64,000 nucleotides of DNA from Puccinia triticina. Taxonomy: Eukaryota; Basidiomycota; Pucciniomycetes; Pucciniales; Pucciniaceae. Positions 22,105 through 33,570 of the stretch are shown here, piece after piece. Below the pieces are notes generated by a model. It was given only the letters and a program-made list of their open reading frames with translations. It did no database searches and was not told the origin of the DNA. The stretch lies in NCBI RefSeq assembly GCF_026914185.1, contig NC_070571.1:3348001-3412000 (forward strand). Direction: 5' to 3'. Both the position numbers and the translations under genes were made by a program. How positions within the stretch are numbered: position 1 is the stretch's first letter; each line of letters begins with the position of its first letter.

Positions 22105-23298
22105 TTCCCTACCACAAAAAGGGTTGGATTTCTGTAAGAAATTAAACCACAGGGGTAGACCTCTTCTCACTTCTGAATTTCCTGAGAAGGATAGCAGAGT
22201 CTGGAATGTCTTTCTCAAGGAGCCATTATCATGATCAGCACTCATGCCTTTGTATCTACCCAAGTACATCATAACATCTCTGTTCTCTACTCTTAATCTT
22301 TTCTCGCTGAGAATCTTTTGTATTACTTTACTCTGAGGGGTCTTTTCCATGGGGGAAATGACAACTTTAACCTTCTGTCTTAGGGGGAACTTATCTGGAT
22401 TGGGGTCTTTCCATGGTTTCACTAGGCTGACAGGGAATGTAGGATGTTTTCTGCTGAACTTTTCAGTCAGTATTACCTCTACAGCATTCTTTCCATGTAA
22501 AGCTTTCACCAGGAATGGTCCAGCAAAGGAGTCTCTCATCTTCTTGGGGCCAGACAAGTTGTTTAAGTTTGCTGTTGATATCAGGACTTTGTCACAAACT
22601 TTGAAGGATGGTTCTTTATGAGTCTTGTCCCATCTCTCTTTGTTATAAGAGGTAGCTTCTGTTATGCATTGTTCAGCATGTTTCCTTGCTTTCTCAAAGA
22701 TCTTTCCATAGGCAAGGGCAGTAGGATGAATGTCTACAGAGTCTTGTTTTAAGAAATTTCTAGGAAGGTTTGGGATCCAGCCTTTCTCCAGGATGGCAGG
22801 AGGTTTTCCAGTGGTCGAATGTATACTGGTGCAGTAAGCTATCTCAAGAATTGGTAGAAGTGAGACCCAGTCATGAGTGTATCCATCATTGTCTTTGAAT
22901 TCCAGTCCATAGGCACAAAATCTCCTGATCATATCCTCAAGTGTTTGGATCATCCTTTCAGCTAGACCATCAGTCTGGGGGTGGTAAGCAGTAGAAAAGG
23001 AGAGTTTTGTTCCTAGCATACTATGCAAGCCAGTCCAGAATTCAGATGTGAATTTAGGATCTCTTTCAGAGATGATGATTCTTGGGATGCCAGTTCTAGG
23101 CATCACTCTGTTCCAAAACATTATGGCAGTGTCCATTGCAGAGTCATCCTTTAAGTAGGGCACAAATATTGGAGTCTTGGAGTATCTGTCCACTATTACC
23201 AGACAAGCATTGAAACTAGCAGCTCCTCCAGGAGATAAGGAAGTTACCCAATCCATATTGATCACATCCCATGGTTTGGAGGGTTCTTCAATTTTCAT
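22093..23298 (-). pseudogene. Integrase of Ty3/Gypsy element A
   Basis: A 401-codon frame with a full DDE core: first Asp in NMDWVTSL (residue about 16), second Asp in ISERDPKFTSEFW and the Glu in YHPQTDGLAERMIQTLED, followed by the C-terminal domain with GKNAVEVILTEKFSRKHPTF. The amino-terminal zinc finger lies upstream in another frame (near 23300-23470), so a frameshift separates it from the core. The stop codon falls seven codons inside the 3' LTR, so the coding region ends in the LTR. The enzyme would insert the cDNA into the genome. Confidence 0.9.
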
Positions 23299-24203
23299 GA
23301 GCAGTCCAAATCTCTTGCCTGTGGCTTGATTTGCTTTCTGGCATCTATCACAAGAAGAGCAGTATTCACCAGTGTCTTGTCTCCCCAGGCAGTATCAGCT
23401 ACTTTCTCCAATATCCTGTCTTCAGAAAGATGACCAGAGTAGACACTGTCATGGCATTCATGCAAGATGGTGTTAATGCTGTCTTTTCCAGCTAGAACCA
23501 GCACAGAATTGTGTTTTTCTTTGAAGTAGATGAGGCCATCAAATAGTGAGAATCTTCCTTCATCATATAACTTTCTCCAAGGTTCCTGTAGAGAGTTTTT
23601 CAGTTGGGAATCCTTGGCATCTTTCAGCAAAAGCTCAGACAAGATAGTAGTGTTCTTATCTTGTTGGTAACCTTCTCTTACTGAGTCAAACAACTCATTC
23701 TTGAAAGTAGAGACATGTATGCCCATGATGGGGAATCTATCATCATCTTTGTCTTCTGGGTCATAAGCAGGGTTACTTGGATCATTTGGCAAAGCCCATC
23801 TGCTAAGTCCATCAGCATTCTTGTGAATATTCCCATCTCTGTGGATTATGGTCATATTGCCTCTGTATTCCTGAATAGCAATCTGCCACCTCAGCATATG
23901 TCTGTTGGGAGTCTTCATGTTCAGCAGTGATCTCAAAGCTGTGCAATCTGTTACAACATGAAAGACACTGCCATCCAATTAGTAATGGAGTTTTTCCAGG
24001 GCCCAAACCAGACATAAGCATTCAAGTCGACTAGCACCATATCTTGTTTCACTGTCACTCAGTTGTCTGGACATGAAAACAATGGGCCCTTCTTTTCTCA
24101 CTCCATCAATGACTTGGACTTGATGTAAAGCAGCACCTAGACCAGTCATGCTAGCATCTAAATATAGTGTGAAAGGATGGGCCCAGTCTGGGAACAGTAG
24201 CAA
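23295..24203 (-). pseudogene. RT connection, RNase H and integrase zinc finger of element A, with internal stop
   Basis: The part from 24203 encodes LYLDASMTGLGAALHQVQ and RYGASRLECLCLVWALEKLHY, the RNase H-type domain start. A single in-frame TAA at 23979-23981 interrupts it, after which the same frame continues with [27 protein letters not shown] and NADGLSRW. Further on [12 protein letters not shown] supplies the two His of the integrase HHCC zinc finger, and the two Cys follow in a shifted frame. The domain would remove RNA from the RNA-DNA hybrid. The stop and the frameshift near 23370 make this copy non-functional. Confidence 0.9.
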
Positions 24204-24224
24204 GGGGGCTGTGGTCAGTTTTTC

Positions 24225-25127
24225 TTACAACAAGTTGTATGCCACTATCCTATGATGAGTTATCTCATATATGACATCTATCCTGGTGAGCTCAGTAAGA
24301 GGTTTTGCTATCTCAGCAAACTTCTTGATGTGCTGTCTGTAGTAACCAGCAAAACTAAGAAAAGATTGCATTTCCTTCCTACTACTAGGCACAGGCTTTT
24401 GGAGGAAAGCAGCTACTTTGTTCTGATTGATTCCTATAGCAATTCCAGAAACAAGATGGCCTAGAGCTTTGATCTGGTCAAATCCAAAGTTACACTTCTT
24501 CAGGGAGATTTTCATGTTCATGTTGATGACAACTTTCAGTATCCTGTCTATCCTATTGAGGTGTTCTTCCCAAGTGTTGGACATAATGATGATATCATCA
24601 ATGTAGATAATGAACCACTTCTCATCAATTTCTTTTCTGAACTCAATGTCCATCATTCTCTGGAAATGAGAGGGGGCATTCTTGATCCCAAAGGGCATTC
24701 TCAGGTATTCATAGATTCCTTTGTGCATAATAATCCTCAGTAGGTGTCTAGAATTTTCTGCAATGAAATTCTGGTGAAAACCTTTGAGTACATCCATACT
24801 AGTCAGAGACTTCGCTTTTGCTAGGTTGTTCAGAGTCTCACTGATCTTGGGAATGGGATACCTGTGTGAAGCAGTATAGGAGTTTAAAGCTCTGAAGTCT
24901 CCTACCATTCTGGACTTTCCATTATGCCAGGCAATGATTACAGGAGTGGTGATTTTGACTACTTCATTATGGCCACCTTTCTTTAGAACATTCAGGTTTA
25001 CTAGCTCTTCAATATGTTTCTCAAGAGCTTCTCTGCTTTTGGGGCTGGAAGGATAAGGAGGTCTCCTGAGGAGAGGAGGATAGGGTCTCTCAGTTGTCAA
25101 CTTGAGATGAACTTCATGGCACTTAAT
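24225..25127 (-). pseudogene. Reverse transcriptase of element A, 5' part cut off by an insertion
   Basis: About 300 codons contain all main RT motifs: LRRPPYPSSPKSREALEKHI, the RMVGDFRALNSYT block, SMDVLKGFHQ, LRMPFGIKNAPSHFQRMMD and the catalytic YIDDIIIMS. GHLVSGIAIGINQNKVAAF and the thumb follow. The domain is intact to the amino-terminal edge at 25127, where the 943-bp element 25128-26070 separates it from the protease. At the downstream end a frameshift near 24210-24240 separates it from the RNase H frame. It would make cDNA inside the particle. Confidence 0.92.
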
Positions 25128-26070
25128 CACTGCAAGAAAAACTCTAGAAACTGCTTGCAGTTGAGATGCAAGAGCTCAAGGCAAGCTGTGCCTCATGCAA
25201 GAATCAAGCACTGGTTGATTACATGCAAATTGCATAATTTATGCAAGAGTAAGTATAAGCTCCAAAAAACTGAGTACAGGCTCCAAAATACTGAGTTGAT
25301 ACCTGTGAAAATTCCCCTTTCATGTGCACATACCCCTTTCATGTGCACATACCCCTTTCATGTGCACATATCCCTTTTTATGCATTCACCCCTTTCATAA
25401 TGTGTACATACCCCTTTATGTGCACATACCCCTTTCATGTGAGTGTATCTCTTTCATGTGCATGTATCACTTTCGCAATGTGTACATACCCCTTTCATCA
25501 CGTGTTCATGAAGCTTTCATGTTTACATGTCCCCTTTGAGTTTTTCACATCCCTTTCAATACACCTTTCATCATTCAGGTTTACATACCACTTTGATGTT
25601 AACATATCCCTTTCATGTGTAAATACCCCTTACTGCACATACTCCTTTCATACATACAAACCCCTTTCATGCATACATGCCCCTTTCATCATGTATAAAT
25701 ATCCCTTTTGTGTGTTAATACACCTTCTCACATTCCCCTTTCATGCTTACATATTCATTTCTTATGTACATATCCCTTTCATGTGTACACACCCTTTTTA
25801 TGTTATTCTGGCTGGATTCAATGGCACATGGAGTGTTTAATAAAATAAGATAAAAGGCTGCTCAGGGGGATTCTCATTTTCAAGGTTGAACATTTGCCTC
25901 AGCCTACTGCATGATCACTACAGAATGTTCAGCATTGGGATGCTGAACAAGGTATACACTCAAGGTTCACCAGCATGGAATTTGGATGCTTGACTCCAGC
26001 TTGAGCTGAGGCTTGATTCAAGCTTGCTGCATTTTAACTGCAAGCAGTTTCTATGGTTTTTCTTGCAGTG
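25128..26070. mobile_element. 943-bp CACTG-ended element carrying a CCCCTTTCA array
   Basis: Left end CACTGCAAGAAAAACTC; right end, inverted, CACTGCAAGAAAAACCA. The inverted repeats agree over about 35 bp including AGAAACTGCTTGCAGTT. It is flanked by a perfect 3-bp duplication AAT (25125-25127 and 26071-26073) inside the pol gene of element A, so the insertion is exact. CACTR ends plus a 3-bp duplication mark the CACTA superfamily. The ends closely resemble those of the 15.6 kb element at 46535-62129 (CACTGTGAAAAAAACTCAAG), so both belong to one family. There is no transposase; the interior is a tandem array and unique filler. Confidence 0.9.
25308..25805 (+). repeat. Tandem array of CATGTGCACATACCCCTTTC units (about 20 bp)
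   Basis: The first units (25316-25400) are nearly identical 20-mers; further right they drift in length and sequence (CCCTTTCAT plus GTGTACAT or similar). The 172-codon frame across it is a by-product of the repeats. Confidence 0.85.
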
Positions 26071-26800
26071 AATGGCACCAAGGGGCTGGTTGGTGTTAGA
26101 GAAGGCAAGGTTGTTATTGTAGAGGACTTCAAACAGCTTCTCTTTTTGCTCAATGGTTAGCTTATCACTGAACCTGGCTTCACAAATTTCTTCTGCAATA
26201 AATTATTGCAGTTGGGGATTAGACTTCTTTACAGCAGAGATTTCATTTGAAGGACTCATTTCTTCTAGATGATGGGATTTAAAACTGAATTTCTTCCTCT
26301 TATTCTCATTCCCAATGGTGAAGAATCTCTCTTTACTGTTTGTGATATCAAAACCGTACAGAGACATGTAATCATTTCCAAGGATAAGGTAGTTGATTCT
26401 GGCATTCTTCATCACTACAAATTCTGCTAGAATTCTTACTGAACCTTTAGTATGAGGACAAATTAAAGCCATTTTTATTATGCCCATTGGCTTTAATTGG
26501 TCACTACAGCTGTGGAATTTAGCATGGTTGATTGGCATGAGCTTGATTTCCCATTCTGGTATTAGAGTCTATTAATCTGTTGCTGATGATTGAGCAAGAA
26601 GCTCCCCTATCAAGAAGACAGGAGTGTTCTCTGGATTCAATGAGGACAGTAGTGAGATTAGCTTTTCCAGTAAGATGAGCTTTTCCTCTATCAGGTTTAC
26701 ATTTCAGCAGTCTAGCATCTTCTATATGGGAAGACTGGCAGGATTTGTCCCAGGTCTGAGGTTGATGAGTTTCAGCTTGAATTTCAGCAATGGAGAAGTC
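26071..26800 (-). pseudogene. Aspartic protease region of element A, altered active site
   Basis: The minus strand near 26590-26625 encodes CLLDRGASCSII, where retropepsins have a DSGA or DTGA active site; the serine or threonine is replaced by arginine, which should abolish activity. In another frame (26203-26538) follows the C-terminal half with INYLILGNDYMSLYGFDI, the conserved end of the protease fold. A frameshift lies near 26540. The downstream part is separated from RT by the 943-bp insertion. Confidence 0.8.
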
Positions 26801-28372
26801 TTAGTTTATCTCACACTCTACAGCATGTGCTCCAAAATCCAAGTCAACTAAGGGATCATAATTGGCACCATTTCCATTGTCCATGGCAAGGATCGTGTGG
26901 TTGGTTCTATGATTCTCTTCTTCTTCATCTAGCTCTGATTCAGACTTTTGTGGTTCACCTTGATCTTCCTCATTGTCATTCTTGGGATCATCATCATCAT
27001 CCATTCCTACATTGTTGATTCTGTTCTTCTTCTTAGGGCATTCCCTGGAGAAGTGGCCAGTTTGTTTGCAGAAATGGCATATAAGTTTTTCTTTCTCAGG
27101 GGCCAAGACAGGATTCCTTTTTGTAGAGGAGTCAGTTGGCTTATCAGTTTTCTCAGAGGCAGGATTATTACTCCATTGGGATCTGTTTGGAGCATTATAA
27201 TTGTTTGTCACAGGCTTGTTCCTTTTCATGACTCTGTCTATGACTTCTTCAGCAATTATAACCATGTCCTCAAAGCTCATCTCACTAGCATCTCTTTTAC
27301 ATCTGATTTTAATAGCATGCTCAAGGTTTGGAGGGCATTGCTTTAAGATCTTCTCACAGATAAGATACTGACTGAGTTCAGGTTGATAAGCTTTCAGTCT
27401 TTCTCTCTGATTACCAAACCATCCATGAATTTTTCTCCTGTCATAGGCAAAGTGATCACTCTCAAACTCCTGTTGCATTTTCCATTTCCAGTTCTCAGTG
27501 CCAAACTTATTTCTGATGGCATTCTTCCACCAAGCCCAAGATTTTTTTCCATACTGATCTCTGATGCCTAGGTACCAATTCCTTGCAGTGTCAGTCAACA
27601 AAATTGTTAATCTACTGATTATCATATTATCTAGCATCAAGTAGTCTCTGACAAGGATATTAGTGTTTTTAATCCAGAGTTCATGATTGTAAGGCAATTC
27701 TCCAGAGAATTTCTCCCAGTCTCCATTTGTAGGAATACCTTTCCACACCTCCTTCCTCATTCCAAAGTCTACTGCTCCATGATCAATGTAGGGGAATTCT
27801 TCTTGAGAATTTTCATTAGGAGTATTGCTTGCAGGTTTGGGGAAGTTATGTCTTGATGGTCTCTGGGGTTCAGGAGTAGGAACAGGAGGAGGGGCTCTGT
27901 GTTCCTGTTGTTGCTCATGATAGACATTCTGAAAAGGATTATTGTATAAGAGATGTGGGGGTTGTTCTCTGTCATCTGGTATTACCAAAGAATCTAGCTT
28001 TGAGTTCACAGAATTTACTACAGAAGATATGTCACTGAATCTCCTCTTAGATTGTTCAAACCTGTTGTGCTCATTTGAATGAAGATCATTGATCTGATTA
28101 CCAATGGATGAAAGATTGTTGTTCACTTTCTCCTCAAAATCTTTCAGATTCTGACCAATTGTATCCATGTTGGAATGACATTGAGATTCATTTACCAGAA
28201 TAAAATCTTGAACTGTCTCAAATTTCTCATCTATGTGTTTTTTCAGTTGTTCTAACATATTGTTGTTCACTGTGGATTTTTCTCTGGCACTCTCACCTAT
28301 GTTGTTCAGGATTTGGTCAAGTAAAAAGGGAATGAAATCATTTTTAAACAGATCAAGGATGGAATGATTCAA
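26801..28372 (-). pseudogene. Gag of element A with CCHC zinc knuckle
   Basis: A 523-codon frame. Residues about 1-125 are rich in Asn, Gln and charged residues with heptad-like spacing, probably coiled coil. A proline-rich linker follows. The capsid/retrotransposon-gag domain occupies about residues 215-370 (FSGELPYNHELWIKNTNIL, WYLGIRDQYGKKSWAWWKNA, IRNKFGTENWKWKMQQEF). A perfect CX2CX4HX4C knuckle, CHFCKQTGHFSREC, lies near residue 435, followed by an acidic tail (MDDDDDPKN). It would build the particle and package RNA. The amino-terminal part lies in a different frame upstream (28455-28775). Confidence 0.88.
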
Positions 28373-28454
28373 GACATCTTTGAAATTGCTGACACCAGAT
28401 TCTGGAAGAGTACCTGGAATAGTTTCAACAGTACCAGATAATTCAGAGAGAAAT

Positions 28455-28775
28455 TTAGAGAAAAAGACTTGTAATTTTTTCTTTTAGAAATAAAGGGCCA
28501 TTTCTAGACATTTCATTGTTAAGGTTATTGAGAAAAAACTCTCTATTGGAGGGATCAGAAAGATTATCAATATCCAAACTAGGACCTAATGGTGAATCAC
28601 TACTTAGGGAACGTTTAGGCAAAGATTCATCTAATAAGGGCCTCTCCCCCTCCGTGAGCTTGAGGAAATCTTCCTGCAGATGTGGCAAGGCTGATTCTAG
28701 CTCTTTGAAGCCGTTCTTCTGCAGCGGGGCTGAGGCGGTAGCGGTGGCGCAATTCTGCTGAGAGGTCTCTGCCAT
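28455..28775 (-). pseudogene. Amino-terminal Gag part of element A, shifted frame
   Basis: 106 codons starting MAETSQQNCATATASAP. No domain is recognised. It abuts the Gag frame, which is open upstream of its first Met back to about 28490, so a single indel near 28480 probably broke one longer Gag reading frame. The Met at 28775 is the best candidate for the original start. Confidence 0.55.
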
Positions 28776-28858
28776 TTCTAAGGTGGGGAGGCATGGTGAT
28801 TACTTGTAAGAAAGAGGATAATCACTCAGGAAAAAGGATGATTAAGAATTATTCAAGG

Positions 28859-29311
28859 TTAAATACCTGAGGGTTTAGATTTAGCGGAAATTCTTTTGCT
28901 TTTCCTTGTAGTAGAAGACAATCTTTTCTTGATTTCCTTTGCGCTTGACTTTGCTGAGGAATTAGAGGTCCACTTGGCTATATTAACAGGAGCTATAGTC
29001 TTTTTTTGGCGAGTTTTTGGCGCTTTTGCGGTAGCTATAGGGGTCCACGAGGTGCTACTAATCAAGTTGCCGTTACACGGATCTGCTGCTATTCTGTTGT
29101 TGTAGTTTTCTTTTTCTGCGCTAGTCTGCGCCGTCACAAACTTGTTTACGGTCAATTGCAGTAATTTTTGTTCAGAAGGAGGAGAATCTTTTGAGCTTAC
29201 TCTGTTTTCTGCTATCTCTTCTTGATCCAAAGATATAGAGGGTTCTGGGGAGGATAAGTCCAACAAAGGGATAAATAGCGGTGCAGAGGAGTTGCAATTC
29301 TGCACTTTCAC
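28859..29311 (-). CDS. Leader ORF of element A, basic Ser/Lys/Thr-rich
   Basis: A 150-codon frame between the 5' LTR (ending at 29556) and Gag, reading MKVQNCNSSAPLF to KRISAKSKPSGI. The C-terminal half is strongly basic (KTRQKKTIAPV, KEIKKRLSSTTRKSKRISAK). No known domain. It is either an extra small ORF of the element or part of the leader; it could bind nucleic acid, but that is speculation. Confidence 0.4.
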   Translation of the reverse strand: MKVQNCNSSAPLFIPLLDLSSPEPSISLDQEEIAENRVSSKDSPPSEQKLLQLTVNKFVTAQTSAEKENYNNRIAADPCNGNLISSTSWTPIATAKAPKTRQKKTIAPVNIAKWTSNSSAKSSAKEIKKRLSSTTRKSKRISAKSKPSGI

Positions 29312-29555
29312 AAGTACACAAGACGTGAAATTTTTTTTTCAAGGGTTCAGTTAGGAAATTTATCAATATAGAATCAATTTTAGGATGTTTTTGAAGAATT
29401 TGACGTTAGTAGGATATGTAGAAAGATTTTTTTAGTGAATTTTTGAAGTTTTATGAGTTTTTTGTTTGATTTAATCAGGATGATCAGTCCTTTGGCTTCT
29501 AAGCAGTCTAGAATTATGAAAAGGTGAGTAATTTTCCTGATGAGGCCCCCAATTT

Positions 29556-30486
29556 TGAGCCTGAGTCTTTTTAGTGACAGCAGGACACAAGAGACAAAGG
29601 GGGAATATTTGGATTTGCTTGGATAAAGAAAATACAAATATGAGAGAGAGAGAGAAAGAGAGAGAGGAACTGAGCAGGATCAAGATAAGCAGATATTCAA
29701 GATTATTCAGGTGGGAATGCACATCCACTGACAATGCTACCTCTGCAGAGGAGTGCTGCCAAGCTGTGCTAGAGAGTGCTACAGCCTCCTCTCACCAAAG
29801 AAACGTGGAGGGTCTCTGGATTAGATAAATTTAATCCAGCCACAATTTTTTAGCTTCCTTCTGGATAGTCAAGTTTCTTTAAAGGGAAACCTATGTGGTT
29901 TGTTTCTTACAAAAACCACAGAAAAAGAATGCAGTTATGAAGGGAGAGCCCTGTGATCAAGAATGAGGCAAAGGCCAGCAGAAAAGAGCAGATCAAGCAA
30001 GACACAGAGTTGTACCTCTGAGATAAACAAGGTTCAGTGAAAGAGGTTACTTACTGTCAATATCCTAGGCGCCTGTGATGGTTGGTATACTGGGAGTGTT
30101 TCAAACTCTTTGGAGGTGATCCTGGGGTTATCTGGGGTGTGGTTCTGGTGTGCTGAAGTCTTTAGATCCGCCTCAGGCAAGGGGATCCTGACTACAAAAA
30201 TTTTCACAGTTTGCTTATGTAATTTGCATATGTACATGTGGTTTGGCGCGCCTGGTAGCGCTGACACGTCACAACTGCGCATGTGCGCCACAACTCAATA
30301 ACTCAGGGAAGAAGTATAGTTACAAAGAATTGGTAAGTTGTAACTAGGGTTAAAATTGCATGAGGAAACAGAATATGAAGTCAAAACAAGGTTATTTCAT
30401 AAGATGAAAAGGATATGAAGTAATTCATATGTAAAAGTAGAAAAAAGGCAGACTTTAGGTCAGCTGAGTTGACTCTAAGGCTGACA
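29556..30486 (-). repeat. 5' LTR of Ty3/Gypsy element A (931 bp)
   Basis: Runs from TGAGCCTGAGTC at 29556 to AAGGCTGACA at 30486; on the minus strand it is TGTCAGCC...GGCTCA, so it has the usual TG...CA ends. It is complete and uninterrupted and serves as the reference for the split copy at 13849-22104 and the truncated one at 1636-2455. Inside, next to the LTR, the minus strand reads TGGGGGCCTCATCAGG, a possible primer-binding site. Confidence 0.9.
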
Positions 30487-31366
30487 GCTTCCCAAATCAG
30501 CCACCACCCCTGAACTCTTCTACACATCTCCCACCCACTTTCCAGTTATTCTCAATCCTTCCTACTGTTAATTTTCCCTTCTTTATTTTCTTTTATAGGA
30601 GGGAAGACTGTAAGCCCTGCTCCTCATAGGCTTACACAGACATTTCACCAGATTATATTAGCCTCGTTCTCCCCTGTACTTAGTCTTCAACCTCTGCTTC
30701 TGCTTCCCTAGTCTGTCAGAGAGCTTTCCTCTCTCCCGGCTAGGTAAGCTCCTTTCCATTTTCTCTCATTCTGTTCTAGTTGTACTTACAAGAGAGCTTT
30801 CCTCTCTCCTGGCTAGCCCATTGCAATCAAGTTCCCCACCGCTGGGAACTAGAAAGTTCCCCAAGGCTCCAGCCTTGTCCCTTTTCCTCATTTTCTTCAG
30901 TGAGGGTCCACTGGACCCTGATGACGATATGAGTTCTGATGAATAGCTCAACCCAGTGTGACCTGCCTTTGTTCATTGAGCTGTGTTTTTCTGTTCTCCC
31001 CTCTTCACTTGTTTATGGTCTTATGTCTGCTACAATGAAGTCGTCTGCTTGATTCAAAATCAATGTGTCGAGTAGAATTTTTTCTTTACCTTATTTCATG
31101 TATCCAATTGCTCAAATTTGCAAAGAGGATGTTGGGACTCATCCGGCAGGAAGGCTTTGCAAGGCTAAGCACTGCTCACGCGGAAAACTTTGTCAAGCAA
31201 GAACTCGCAAAGAGGATTTTGTGACTTGTCTGCCAAGAAGAAGGCCTTGCAAGGCTATTCACTTTGAGGCAAGCTTTCTTCCTCTCTATGGGCCGAAGCT
31301 CAATCATGAACAATTGCTCCCTCTCTTTGAGATAATTCTGATGGCCATATGATTTGCTTCCTCTCC
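30487..31366. other. Unassigned sequence with a two-fold AGAGAG...GGCTAG module
   Basis: No gene recognised. At 30716-30815 a phrase CAGAGAGCTTTCCTCTCTC followed by GGCTAG occurs twice about 80 bp apart, followed by GCAATCAAGTTCCCCA. A diverged version of the same layout (AGAGACTCC...CTCTCTCTGC...GGCTAG twice, then GCAATCCAAGCTCCCCA) lies at 60610-60780. It may be the end of an unrecognised element. Confidence 0.4.
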
Positions 31367-31785
31367 TTTTTCCGGGTCACCTAGAGGGTTCAATTCCCCT
31401 CAATGACCGGGGTCGGTCCCGGTCATCAAGAGGGTTGATTCCTCATGATGACCAGGATCTGTCCCGGTCATCAAGAGAAAACGACCCTCCCGATGATCAC
31501 CAGGACAAATCCCAGTCATTGGGAGGGTTGATTTTCCTTGATGACCGGGACAGATCCCAGCCATTGAGAGGGCTGTATTCCTCTTGATGACCGGGGTCTG
31601 TACCAGTCATTGAGAGGGCTGATTCCCCCTGATTACCAGGATCTGTCCCGGTTATCTCAAGGAATCAACCCCCTTGGTGACCGTAAAAGCGGGTACCCGG
31701 GTACCTGGTGTTGAAACTCGCACTCCTTGATAATCAGCTGGTGACAGGACCACGCTTGTGCGCGGACTGAGAGGATGCAGAAGAA
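31367..31785 (+). repeat. Left arm of inverted repeat, GACCGGG hairpin array
   Basis: Begins TTTCCGGGTCACCTAGAGGG and is the inverse of about 35375-35766. It contains repeated palindromes of the type TGACCGGG-ACAGATC-CCGGTCA joined by AGAGGGTTGATTCC, and ends with GCGGGTACCCGGGTACCTGG and GTGCGCGGACTGA. The 3.6 kb between the arms contains the TET/JBP-like pseudogene and the 448-bp element. Confidence 0.8.
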
Positions 31786-31789
31786 AAAC

Positions 31790-32045
31790 TTGAACAACAT
31801 GATATTTGCTTCCTCTCCTTGGGATGATACTGTATCACCCAAGAGGAGGATTCTAGTTTGTTCCTCCCTTTCTATGAGAGGATGCGGAAGCAAGTTGCTT
31901 GCGGGCTGAAACTTGAACAATATGCCATTTGCTTCCTCTCCTTGGGATGATACCATGTCACCCAAGGAGAGGATACTAGTTCCTTCCCCCCCTTTGGGAA
32001 GAAGCTCAAACAAGCAGACCCTCTCTTTGAGGCAAAGTTGCTTGG
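31790..32045 (+). repeat. Tandem duplication of a TTTGCTTCCTCTCCTTGGGATG segment
   Basis: Two copies, at about 31799-31915 and 31916-32030, of a roughly 115-bp unit reading AACTTGAACAA...TTTGCTTCCTCTCC...TATCACCCAAG; a shorter third version lies left of the array at about 31337. Non-coding. Confidence 0.65.
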
Positions 32046-32245
32046 ACCAGTGGTCAATTCCCCCCTTTGGGCGTTAATTTTACAAGTAGCTTCCTCCCTG
32101 TTCCCCTTGGACTCAGTTGTTTTAGCTCCAGGGGATGAAACAGGTCAGATCTTCACCTGCTACTGCCATATAAGTCGTTTCAAAATGTTCTATAAGGGAA
32201 GAGGGTTTGTGATGCTGGCTGCAACTGTCTTTCCCAATTGTCCTA

Positions 32246-33570
32246 TTGCTTAATCTAGTTCTTCATCTTGCCATTTTACATAGACTACTTAGTTTTATTG
32301 TATCTGTTGCTATGAATGAAGGACTTCTTGCTTACCCAATTGGGGGCCAGTTTGGTGTCCAGGCAAGTAAGCAAGAGTCATCCAGCTCATCAGCTGCCTT
32401 GGACACTTCTTTGCAAAGAGATGATAATGTTTCCAACTCAGACAACCAAACTGAAATAGATGAAGACTTCACAGAAATTTCCCTAGATTTTTCTAAAATA
32501 CTTTCAGAGCAAGCGAAAAAAACCATCTCCCAAACCTCTTACTTAGCTCAGTTTTACTACTCCACTGTCAGCCCTTTCTTGTTACGCATGTCTAAGAAGC
32601 CAAAAAAAAAACCTTTTTCCATAGAACTACAAACCTTTGCTTGTTCTAAAAAAATAATTGTCACCGCTGGATCTAGCAAAAAGGTTATATTCCGTGTTCA
32701 TTTCCATCCATTCCAAAAGCCCAATTCTGTTTGTACTTGTCTTTCCAAATTAATTGAGGACCTTTACATCATGGCTAGTCATCCGTCCAACTTGAGGAAC
32801 TCAAGATAAATCAGTGGTTGTATGTCTGGCATTGGTTTCAGAGATGGGTATAAGAAAGGGAAAACTGCTGGTAAGAAGCTTTCCTCCATTTTTTTTGAAG
32901 CAAAGCCTCTGACAATTTCACTTGGGTACATATGCTGTTAGGAAAAACCTGAAACCATCACAGCTCCAACTGGAAGCTTGCCTTCAAAAAAAGTTACAAA
33001 GTCACAATGAATTCATCAGTCATTGGTTCCGTCATTTCTGCAAAGCCACTCATGCTTAAAATACGGAAGCGCTCAAAGAATTTGGAATCCCAAGCTGGTC
33101 TGATGCTTCTTGGGAAAGTTATCAGAATGATCCAACTCCCTTATGCTCAAATGTCATTGTGACATCAAACGACTTCTCCAATAAGGTACACTGTGATAAA
33201 GATAAAAATGCTTTCACATGCGGCATATTTAGCTACATTGACCAATCAACTGGAAGTCCTCTTTTACCACCTGCCAACATCTGTGGCCATACTCTCTGAT
33301 TCCCTGAATTTGACTGCAACATCAACTTCAGAACCACTCCAGGTATCATTGAAGTTTTATGGAAAAGCAATGAACTCGCTCATCACACTGTTGGCGCTCC
33401 GGAAGAGCCCAAATCTACCAAGAAAACCACTCACTTTGGTTGTTCATTCCAGATTTCTCATCAACTTGTTGCAAGGGCAATGAAGCTCAAGAATTTATCA
33501 CCTGAAGCCAAAAGGAAGAAGACCATGGATCAAGATGAAAGATCTCAAAATAAGCGCCCTAGGAGTAGTT
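32246..33570 (+). pseudogene. TET/JBP-like 2OG-Fe(II) oxygenase gene, broken
   Basis: The 5' part (32312-32809, from MNEGLLAYPIGG) contains the conserved HFHPFQKPN block of the fungal TET/JBP-like family. Several frames later, sequence from about 33100 to the TAG at 33570 reads SNDFSNKVHCDKDKNAFTCG, IFSYIDQSTGSPLLPPAN, FRTTPGIIEVLWKSNELAHH. The HxD iron ligands are HCD at 33189-33197 and a candidate distal His is at 33381-33386. Such enzymes oxidise methylated bases in TET/JBP families and are greatly expanded in basidiomycetes alongside KDZ transposons (published by Iyer and colleagues). Stops at 32810 and 33297-33299 and at least two frameshifts between 32800 and 33100 make it a pseudogene. 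Confidence 0.72.

Noticed and set aside
25322..25840. 172-codon His/Pro/Phe-rich frame
   Set aside because: Arises from the CCCCTTTCATGTGCACAT array inside the 943-bp element.
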